From Reticulitermes speratus (lineage: Eukaryota > Arthropoda > Insecta > Blattodea > Rhinotermitidae): a DNA stretch of 64,000 nt. The position numbers and the translations under genes were made by a program. Where the stretch lies: the NCBI GenBank assembly GCA_021186555.1, contig JAJKFL010000014.1:24931033-24995032 (forward strand). Direction: 5' to 3'. Positions 54,891 through 64,000 of the stretch are shown here, piece by piece. Every line of letters begins with the position of its first letter. Within the stretch, counting starts at the first letter, position 1. Below the pieces are notes generated by a model that saw only the letters and a list, made by a program, of their open reading frames with translations, was not told where the DNA came from and did not search any database.

Positions 54891-55970
54891 AGTTATATGC
54901 ACGGTACGAATGACATACAATTTATAGTTAATAGTTCACAAACTAAATTCACGATAAAAAAATTTACTCCACCTGATAAAAACTTCCAACAAACAGATGG
55001 CTTGATCCGTGCAGAGAATGCCACTTCATTAAGTTTAACAGTAGAGGGCTTTAGGGTTGCCGAAACGTTTCTCTGGAAAATTCAAGCTACCTTACGATTA
55101 TTGTAATGCTTCTACAACCTATTTTATGACCTTCCGTTTCCCTTATCCAGTGACGTAGAAAATGAATTTCCTCGTTCTGCAGACCTATCTCATGCAATGA
55201 TGAATTTATAGCAACTTTATTAATCTGCATTGTAATCACGAAGCTATTGGAGAGAAATGGAATTTTCGAACTTGAATAAATCATGTGGTGAAATGCCTTT
55301 GTATATTCTTTCAATTTCTCCCGATTTCCTTATGTGCTTACAATTTACCGTCCATTAAACTGTCGTTTTGCCGATATTTTGATTACAAAATTGTAATTTT
55401 GATAACGTTTCTTTGTATCTTATAAGCATAAGACATTTTTAAAACGATTTACTCGTCACCCGGCTATTCACTATGCAGTATACTTTGAAATCGGCGTGGT
55501 ATTGAAAACTGTGATTCGTTTCACACATTATTCACGCAGGCCGCTAACAGCCGCCAGACATTTTCAGTTCCCACTCATTTTAACATCCATTTTAATGTTA
55601 TCCCACCATTTATGCATACGTCTCAAAAGTTTCCTCTGACTTTAAGTTTTCTAATTAACACTTTTACTCGTTTCTGACTTTCCTAGTGCGTGTTACATGT
55701 CTCGCTCTTCGCACATTTTTTTATTTTCTTAACCTAATATTTATATTTTCGGCAAAGGGCACTAATTTGCATTAATTACATTATGATTTTACGTGATACC
55801 GTTTAAAATTTCGTGCGAAGTGCAGAGCACAGTGTCGGGGATGTACAATAAACAAGGAAATCGCGCACTGTGCGGAGGCCAGCGTTCCTGGGGTAACTGA
55901 CATTCCACATCTTAAATAAGTTCTATTACAAACCTCTAAGTACAACGTTTAATATGTATAGAGAGTTTTC
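54891..55970. other. Stretch without recognised gene
   Basis: CCGAAACG at 55039 is isolated, with no stem around it. No exon or repeat is recognised. Confidence 0.3.
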
Positions 55971-56171
55971 TTTTCCTGGTTGACCGATAAGCGCCGGCCG
56001 TACGCTCCACCTGACGCTCTGCCAGCGTTGCATCGTACGCCGCGTGTCGGTGAGATTTAGAAGTCGATGACGGGAGTTAAGACAAACGATCGCAGTGATA
56101 GTAACCTTTTGAGAGTCTAACAAGAATCTCACTAGAGTGTCGGGCCGGCACTTATCGGTCAAGTAGGAAAA
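55971..56171. mobile_element. TIR element of about 200 bp
   Basis: TTTTCCTGGTTGACCGATAA, GCGCCGGCC at the left is mirrored by GGCCGGCACTTATCGGTCAA, GTAGGAAAA at the right: about 30-bp terminal inverted repeats with 4 mismatches. The interior is GC-rich compared with its surroundings and contains no credible gene. It is of the MITE type; superfamily not assigned, no clear target-site duplication. Confidence 0.65.
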
Positions 56172-59039
56172 AAGACCCTATATTACTGACTACAAAAAAA
56201 AATTATTTACAAAAGGTAATTTTACTCGTATATAAAAATTAATTTTATATGCCTCTCCCCTTTATTTCACATCAATATAGTTTACCTCATGTCCTTGCTG
56301 AACATTTCCGTGTTCTGTGCTATGACGCCTTACAGCTTGCTAGAAATTTGCCGACCTTTCGAAGAAACCGGCTGCCTCCTTCTTCACAGTACAGCATTTT
56401 CCACAGAAATGCCGATACTTTATACCAGAATCCATAGCAACAAAACCAATAAGACCTCAGTTTCGACAGTTACCACCGTGAAAACCTCACAGCCTTCATG
56501 ACTTTTTTTTATGTAACACTTATGAACTGAAATCCTTGTTTTTGAAATAGAGAAATTAACAACACGAATATTTTGTTATTGGTACTTATTATACCACGGT
56601 CCAGCAAATCTTCTGTACAAAATTTTGCTTAAATGTATCAGACTTTGAAGCTGTTAATACTGTGGAGTCATCGAACTTTTAAAACTCTTCACTTACGAAA
56701 GAATTATGTTCTAAAGACCCGCTAGTTTTCGCGAGTCGAGAGAATGCGATACGTCTTTGTCACTTTTATGTTTCTCGGACATTGTAAGGTCTGTTAACAC
56801 TCCAAGTAAGACTAAAACAGTCACAGCAATCGTTGGATGTTGCAAACACAAAGAGCACCATCATGACACTGAGACAGACTCGCTTCAAGCATTTGCCCTG
56901 AGTCTCTTACGCTGTAATACTATGCAAGCCAGCCACCCTTCGTTCTTACCTTCAAAGCGCATTCATTAACTCGCCACACAAACTTCATTAGATTTCTAAA
57001 GGCAACAAGTTCCGGTATCGGTCGTATGTGCGGACGTTCAAAAGTGGAATGTTGGTAAGTGGAGGACTCACTGAACAGTGTTTTATATGAAAGAAAATAT
57101 CAGCAATATGTGGTCTTATTTTTGTTCATCTGGACGGTCAATTCGCCACGATGAACGTGAGACAGTTTCGTATACGGCTCTGATCAGTGAACCTGCTATT
57201 TACGAAATGCTCTGCGACTTCACACGCCAAGAGCACTGTCAAGGCTACATACGAATATGTGCGGACTATGGATAAAGCAAACCGTTTTCAGTACGTTCTA
57301 TAAAACATGAAACTGTCCTTTAATTTGGCACTACTAGAAAAAAGGTATTATTATTATTGCCATCGTTACTACTACTACTACTATTTCTACTACTACAGAA
57401 GTTACAGTATTGAAACAGCCTACACTGAAAATGAATGAAATTTTTAAATTTCATTCATGAGGAAAGTGCTGCTCAGGTATCACGTGTAGTGAAGCACGCA
57501 AAGTAAAGCTGACTTTACCTGCAGGCTAATTGAAGTATGCCTAACTACAAGACTGAGTGTTTGGTTGTTTTGCTTGAAAAGTCGTTTCTGTCAATTTCCT
57601 TTTTTTTTTTGAGCGATTTCGAGATGATCTGTACAGCTCGGTGAATTAGTGTCACCACCAGAGACGGTTGTATGTTCTGAATTTTTGAATGGGTGACGTG
57701 GATTGTTATGTGGCATCGGGCGCTCTGCGCCGCAGTTCTGTATGTTATATACAGAAGAAAAGTGAAAGGGTTCAGAGCAAAAAACATCACATTCCTGGAT
57801 TTTAATGCATTTCATTGTTCCGCCTGCTAGCTCTATCATTAAGTTTGGAAAACGTGGGCTCCTGCGTACGTAACACAACACCAAAACTTAAAAACAGAAT
57901 TTAAAATATTTACGTGTAATTATGAAAAGAAGTCTCGCCTCTTCGTAAATCAAACTCTATATTTTGAAGACGTGTATTATCATTCTCCAAAACGATATAA
58001 AAATAAAGCCCCTAGGCACGTTGTGGTATTATTCATTTATAGAGTTTGGGTCGTTTTTTACTGAATCCGTGCCCGTGTGACACCAGGAATGCTGTATTAT
58101 GTTCATACCAATAAATATGAGAACATCTGTACAGGACAGTAATGAGGGAAATTGTTCTGTGTGAGACGCCTTGTCATAAAGAGTTTACTTCTCATATTTT
58201 ACGTAGATGATGGGCCCTAAACATAATAAATAGGCCCATCAATATCATACTTTAATAACAAAGCATATTCAATAAAACATAAAATAAAGAGCCTTCATAT
58301 GATAGAAACCGTAGCTATTACTGGTGACCGATATTTGTGTCTATAGCCCGTACTCCTTGATGAACTGAGTTCAGCAAACAGACTGTTGTGCTTCTTCATC
58401 CTTCTTTGTAATCGGAAGTTCCGGGTTCGAAGAACGGACGCGCTATAAGAGTTCCTTTGTTTCCTGAGTACCTCCAGACAAAATAAATAGCCGAGTCAGT
58501 TATAAGCCTGTATATTAAAATACTCCGCAACAGCTTCCTTTCTCAGGTTTCCAATCCACCGTTCACATGACCGTTCCCCGATTCTATCCCATGTTTTCTG
58601 TGCGGCTGTAAATTCGTCATTAAATAAACCGCGTATCACTGAGTCACATAACTTACATCATAGTTATTTAGATACCATAAAATCGCAGTGTCCCTGAGCA
58701 TACACACCATGAACATGACAGTACAAGAAAGACAGCTTGATGGAATAAGCTCTGATTCTTCCTACAGATCTACAGATACATTTTTGTTCGAAAAATCGAG
58801 ACTGCAACACCGACAGAAACATAGTTACTTCTCGGCTGCCTCATGACGACAGACCTTATTCGACAATCACTGCCACTGGTGTACTTATCATCAGTCACAG
58901 CATTACTTGCTACGTGGGAAAAGAATGACAACAGAATTTTAAATCTTATGTGTTCATATACGTGTTATATAGAAAAGGTGATAAAGTAATGTGAGGATGA
59001 AGAATATTAAATAATGGAGCTTTTCATAATTTGTACCTC
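56172..59039. other. Almost 3 kb without recognised gene
   Basis: 56330-56400 holds a decayed relative of the hammerhead-type repeats (- strand GAAGAAGGAGGCAGCCGG, TTTCTTCGAAAGGTCGG). At 57356-57406 there are TTA and TAC triplet microsatellites, and at 57431-57458 a 13-bp perfect palindrome (ATGAATGAAATTT). No exon is recognised. Confidence 0.35.
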
Positions 59040-59365
59040 CAGCAAATAATGGGATGATCTTATCAAGGCGGAAAATGTGGGCGAGATAAGCAGCAGACAA
59101 GAAATACGTATATTTTATTAGGGAACAATGAAGGGACGAGACACTTTAGATGACCTAGCCCAGACGAGAATATAATATTAAAATGAGTCCTAAAGACATA
59201 GTGCACGAGAGTTTGAACTGTATTCAATAGGTTCAGATATAGTTCAGTGGTTTTTATTTTGAATACTTCATGGAATCATGAAGTCCCACGGAGGCGAGAA
59301 ATTTCTTGACCACTTGAGCTAGTATTAATTTGTTAGGAAGGACTATGCTCCATGGATTTATTCAC
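59040..59365 (+). pseudogene. Decayed LINE 3' end
   Basis: Fragments of RDTLDDLAQTRI-like and NIKMS segments are followed by CATGAAGTCCCACGGAGGCG and GAGAAATTTCTTGACCACTT, GTTAGGAAGGACTATGCTCC, which parallel the shared LINE end. Confidence 0.55.
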
Positions 59366-60611
59366 TTACACTCAAATTTGTAACTCAGGATTAAGGATAT
59401 TTAGCTGTAACTTCACAGAATAGTCCTCCTGTTATTTATAGAGAATCCCATTCACAGCATATATATTTGCTTAAAGCTGATCCTTTTAACACTACATAAT
59501 ACTGTATTGCCCCATTTTGAAACGGAAAATGATAGTGGCTTTGTCGTATCTAAACATTACTCGTGTACGGCGTTAATAGCTTATAAAGAACTGTTTACAA
59601 GTCCTTGTGCATATACGTATGATAACGTAATTTTATTGTTAATCGCCTCTCTAAAACGTTCAATGTTATTAGTACTTTAAATATTATTATTATTAAGGAC
59701 GTTTACAGCATCAATTGAGGAGCAAGATTTTGTCCTCTAAATAAAAGAAGGAACGTTAGCCTTCTGTATATAAGACTATCGTCCGAAGACAAATTTTGAA
59801 AACAGGGAAGTAAAGTTACAGTAATGTTGGATTCAGTACGTCGTATAAGATAAGGACTGATATCTTACTGATAAATGATGAAGAGGAAGGTGACAGAAAG
59901 AAGAAAGGGAAAGTTCCAGCAAACTAGAAAAGGCGATGTTGGCTTCCGAGCCAAGAGCTGGCCATATGAAATATAACACCACTTTTAAACACGTTATATT
60001 ACCTCCACCGCCACCCTGACAGTTATAATCGTGACTCTTTAAAAATGATGCTCTGGTAATATAGCCCATTTAGAACTATTGCACTGCCATGTCAGTATTA
60101 GTATATGCAGTGTTGCAAGTTCTGTATAATATGTCTGTCGTAAGTGAACCTTGTAAGCTGTCTACAGCAATATAAAGTAATATCATATTTTATAAATGTG
60201 GACATATCCTGCATTGTGTGTTAGTCGTTCTAGTAGCACCGTGACGCAGATTTTATTAATTTGAGTGATATTTATGTTTATTAAAGGTTTAGTGTGTAAA
60301 TGCTAACAACACAATGAGGTAATGAAAAATTATTGCTGATGGGTCATACAAGTCGTGTTCTGGCGTACTAATTGGGGGTTCTCTAAGTGTGTACACGACA
60401 TGAAAAATAGTCTTCATCGGCAAAATGTACTGTGTGGTCACACAGTGTCTGTACAGCAGTCAGGCAGCATTCTTCGACGTATGAAGCGGCCCTAAAGCAA
60501 TTGAATCCTTTGCTGGCCAAGTCTGAAATTTTTTGTCATTATCCGGAATCCTATAATAGAAATGTAAAAGTTAAAAGGGAATGGTCACCCCATGGCATAC
60601 CTATACAGGCA
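59366..60611. other. Stretch without recognised gene
   Basis: No recognised feature. Confidence 0.3.
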
Positions 60612-60685
60612 CAGTAGGGTGGCGGAGGTATAGCTCCTACCCATTCGCAACCTCCGCGTAGAAGGGGGTAAAAACCTGGTTTTAG
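60612..60685 (-). repeat. SINE family E, copy 10, tail only
   Basis: GGCGGAGGTATAGCTCCTAC, CCATTCGCAACCTCCGCG, AGAAGGGGGTAAAAACCTGG: the reversed 3' end of family E. Confidence 0.65.
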
Positions 60686-61786
60686 CAGTCACATTCAAAG
60701 AACTGTACTTGAGACCCAATATATAAATTAAATTTTAAATGTGATTATGATTAATTTTCATTAAATATTGGTTATGGAAGGAAGAATATGGACCAAACGT
60801 CTGTTATAAATATTCACTGCCGTAAAGCAGTGTGGACAGAGAGCTTATAAATACGAAATAAGTCCCGTTATATATTAAACCTTATATGGCTGTCTAACGA
60901 CAATTGCTGTTTAGAGTAGAAACTGCTCTCATAGCAACAGCACTGCAAACCTGCCGTAGCTCTACCGCTGACACTCGCGTACAGCACTTGTCCTAAGTTA
61001 TGCATATGTTCATGTTAGCGACAATTTTACTTCCGGAGTTAGTTTTTCTTAAGAAGTTGCTTTTAAAATAAGTGTGTGTTTTGTGTGTGGAACATACCAG
61101 ATCTGATTACGGTAAAGTTTTCATCCCGTCCACTAGAATTCAATAGCGAAAAAAGCAAATTAACACACACACTCAAAGACACGCAGCATGTAAACTTTGG
61201 CACTGCTCTGTATTCACTTTGTATCGAGGTGTCAACAAGGTTGAGGCTGTTACTTCAAGCGTGGGCAACCCCCACGAAAAGGATATAGCCGTTAAGAAAT
61301 CTCTTAACTGTGTGGCCGTGCTATTTAATTAAAAACACTTCCACCTAATTTATATAACGCAAAAACTTATTACATCTGCACGGTCGACAACACATACTGA
61401 ATTATTTTGAGTTGTTTCACTATTGTAAACGCCTATAACAGACAGGGTTTTCTCTAAACTGCGAGTCCTACATAATGACAGGACAACGGTAGGCATTGAT
61501 TCGTGCATTAACCGTATAGGCCCCTCCTGGCACCACCAGACAGAAGTGATATGAGGCAATTCAACAAGGCAGATATGCATTTTGTAGAAAATAACCGGAC
61601 TTCTTCAGAAAGTGTAGCTCAAATGAAACAATTCTAAGCTAGCGATTGCCTTCTTAGCACGAGTCAAGACATTCTGTTCCAGCTCTGTTTCTTCTTGATG
61701 TGAGAGGCAAGCTGGAAGAACACGCCCTTTGGACTACACATATTTCCACAACGTTCTGGTTTTCCATACGCCTAATTTATTCACAG
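60686..61786. other. Stretch without recognised gene
   Basis: No recognised feature. Confidence 0.3.
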
Positions 61787-62055
61787 TTGGTTGAGGCACT
61801 GCGCTACAAGCCGGAAGGTCGCGGGTTCGATTCCCGATGGTGTCATTGGAAATTTTCATTGACAATATCCTTCCGGCCGCACTATGGCCCTGAGGTCGAC
61901 TCAGCCTCTAACAGAAATGAGTACCAGGAATATTTCCGGGGCGTAAAGGAGGCCGGTGCTTAAGGCTGACAATCCTGCCACCTTCAGGTGCCAATTGTCT
62001 TGAAATCTGGGAGCCTCAACCTCCTGGAACCCTCAGGGCCTGTCCAGGCATGTAA
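61787..62055 (+). repeat. SINE family D, copy 2, with tRNA-like head
   Basis: GTTGGTTGAGGCACTGCGCT (A-box region) and GGTCGCGGGTTCGATTCCCG (B box) start the element. The body has CCGGCCGCACTATGGCCCTG, AGGTCGACTCAGCCTCTAAC, GGGGCGTAAAGGAGGCCGGT and GGAACCCTCAGGGCC, ending TGTAATGGCGTAGA. The copy at 14563 is its reverse complement without the head. Confidence 0.85.
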
Positions 62056-63064
62056 TGGCGTAGATTTATATATTAATTTACTACATAAGTTAAACTGTAG
62101 CTCCAAAACCAATAAAACCACGGGAATTTATTGTACAGAATCAGGAATACTATTTATGTACTTTAGTTAGTATTCAACAGAATTATTTTTGCTTGAAATA
62201 AAAGTTACAAACACAGTGAATTATGCCATATTATTTTATATCATGTACGCTCAGTATTTCTGCAAAGCCTTCTGAGAACACTGACATTCAAACACAGATG
62301 TACGAGACGAGTTTTTCCATTCCTGTTAGTGAGCGGAAATAAAATGTTTCAGTAACAGTGCGGAGAATATATAAGACCATTAAGGTGAAGGATTTCACAG
62401 AATGCTGTCCTCGTTTACATGGTTATGACTAGTCGGACACAAAGGACGAGCAGAAAAGGACAAGCGTCAGAGGTAAAAAAAAATTACACACCATCGTATG
62501 AAGTTATGGGAAATCGCTTGGGATGGAGACTGAATGCAGAAAATGATGTACGTCGCAGCAACCTTTTTTGTGACATGTAGTTCCAGTTTTCACGTTCGAT
62601 TTCGATGTTACAAAATTCTGTGTTAGCTAAATGTTTTATGGCGTGTGTGTGTGTGTTTCCATTTGAGTGAGTGACAGTTATGGTTGCAAGATATGTTGGG
62701 GTTAAAACTGGTTTGAAGTTAACAGAAATATTTATGAAGTTTCGAGTTTTCTGCGATGTTATGTGGTGTCGACGGGTAAATAATTACGAACGGTTCAACA
62801 ACCCAGATTTCTGGTATCTTAAAAAAAAACCTCCATAAGAACCTCAAATCTGGCACAGATATCCCAATCTATCAAGGATACAAGTCTCAAACATTTATAA
62901 TCTCTATAGATGCCTTTAACATTCGGCGGTTTCAATACAAGTTTTAACTGAACTTTTAACGAACAGTTACGGTCTGAAAGAATGTTTTATTAATTCATTC
63001 CTAAATCCACTTTGATTACGAAGACCCAGCGCAACGAGTGTTTAAATATGTCTGAAATATAGAT
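62056..63064. other. Stretch without recognised gene
   Basis: A GT microsatellite at 62643-62660. Nothing else is recognised. Confidence 0.3.
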
Positions 63065-63245
63065 GTGAACCAGGATTTAAAAAACTGGATGTTGAGAAAA
63101 TTTGAAATTAGAGAGGAAGTAAGAAGGAAATGGGGAAATGTGACCAGTGAAGAGGTTCCTAATATATTCTCTTCATCAGATATCATTAGGCTATTTAAAT
63201 TAAGTACAATGAGCTGTATACGTAGTATCATTTTTGTACGACACA
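63065..63245 (+). pseudogene. Decayed LINE piece
   Basis: The frame MLRKFEIREEVRRKWGNVTS, EEVPNIFSSSDIIRLFK is a mutated version of the RRIFGPKRDEV..EWRRLHNEEL..SSPNIIRVIK region of the LINE at 31.1 kb. It ends before the GHVARM block. Confidence 0.6.
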
Positions 63246-63370
63246 TTTGATTAATAAGCAAGTATAAGACACATTTCTGGCAAGATAACTCTCCAGAGAA
63301 GGTCCCAATTTGGGCTTTGGCTGGGTAGCTTCTGACCTTTGTTACCATCAATAACACAAAAGGGGTGCGC

Positions 63371-63510
63371 GGTCGGCCATGTCTCAGAGAGTTTGGTCGC
63401 TGGGATTTCACCGCGAAAGCTTGGTTTCGATCTCAGGCCAGCCCATGTGGTATTTGTTCTGTTTTCCCCTATCAGTATCATTCCACCAATGCTCCATACA
63501 CATCTGTATG
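63371..63510 (+). repeat. SINE family A, copy 5, deleted
   Basis: Head GGTCGGCCATGTCTCAG, B box GGTTTCGATCTCAGG, GCCAGCCCATGTGG, then a jump to TTTTCCCCTATCAG and ATCATTCCACCAATGCTCC. The central GACAAAGTGGCACTGG and the tail are missing. Confidence 0.7.
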
Positions 63511-64000
63511 AGCTTAGAACTTGACTGAGTCTTTAAATAACACAAGTTAAGGCAGGCGGAAATTCGGATCACCACTCACACGCCTCAAGCTCATTATTAA
63601 TGTAAATTAATAAAATTCTAAAAATTCTAAGCCTTACTGTATCGTAATAATAATAATAATAAATACTGTTCGGTGTCCATGAATGGACGTTACAAATCAT
63701 CTCTGCTGACTCGGTTTCCGACCGATGAAAAGCTTCAAGAATTGTGTTAGTAACATGTTTTAAAGTTACGTTTTTATTGTATCCATTGTATCGTGGTAAC
63801 AAAAGACAGGACGGGAAAACACGTCATAGTCTTCGCCTCAAGAATATCTATAAAAGGCTGTCAGAATTTTGACAATTAATTACCAGAACGCGGAAGGAAA
63901 TCCAAGACGCAGACAATGTTTATATTAAATATACTTCAGACAATGGCCATCGTCTAACGCGTCTGTTATAGGCAGCGTTAACTTTATAAATCTGAACAAT
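63511..64000. other. Window end without recognised gene
   Basis: An AAT microsatellite at 63646-63662. Nothing else is recognised. Confidence 0.3.

Noticed and set aside
55030-55060. Another hammerhead-like motif at GCCGAAACG
   Set aside because: No CTGANGA box and no stem II around it.
58395-58450. Isolated Pol III B box (CCGGGTTCGAAGAAC)
   Set aside because: No A box at the right distance and no SINE body around it.

Overview
The window looks like gene-poor nuclear DNA of an arthropod, most likely an insect. The base composition is AT-rich, there are no bacterial operons, long open frames are rare, and the sequence is packed with tRNA-derived SINEs, decayed non-LTR retrotransposons (LINEs), small inverted-repeat elements, microsatellites and a minisatellite. 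The repeat vocabulary reminds me of cockroaches and termites (Blattodea), possibly Periplaneta. That is a judgement from memory of repeat style and was not tested.

Layout. 0-12 kb: one possible + strand first coding exon (1861-2022), one possible - strand terminal exon (4598-4692), SINE families A, B and E, the first hammerhead-like motifs, decayed LINE 3' ends and a 290-bp unit duplicated at 7.97 and 11.57 kb. 12-26 kb: mostly unannotatable sequence with MITE-like elements, SINEs and LINE tails. 26-39 kb: the best internal exon candidate (27830-28002, +), a hammerhead inverted repeat at 30.0-30.6 kb, a well-preserved LINE 3' end at 31 kb, a weak - strand exon candidate at 32.1 kb and a broken hAT-type transposase at 38.3-39.0 kb. 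39-46 kb: a perfect 38-bp fold-back with target-site duplication, a second hammerhead inverted repeat at 40.6-41.0 kb, a SINE with an exact 13-bp target-site duplication, and a decayed inverted pair at 44.8 kb. 46.9-48.5 kb: a 29-bp minisatellite organised into a 15-monomer (about 435 bp) higher-order repeat. 48-64 kb: LINE pieces, including one with a reverse-transcriptase YADD box (54.0 kb), a third hammerhead inverted repeat (53.5-53.8 kb), further SINEs and a 200-bp TIR element.

The most interesting theme is a set of at least a dozen short hairpins with the conserved core of a small type I hammerhead ribozyme: CUGANGA, stem II, GAAA, a tiny stem III and NUH. They sit in inverted-repeat elements, as known for hammerheads linked to Penelope-like retroelements. 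In every copy where the junction can be read, one extra pyrimidine lies between CUGANGA and stem II. No Penelope reverse transcriptase or GIY-YIG endonuclease was recognised here, so the link to that class is an inference.

No complete protein-coding gene is visible. The exon candidates may belong to genes with very large introns; their phases do not let them be joined directly.
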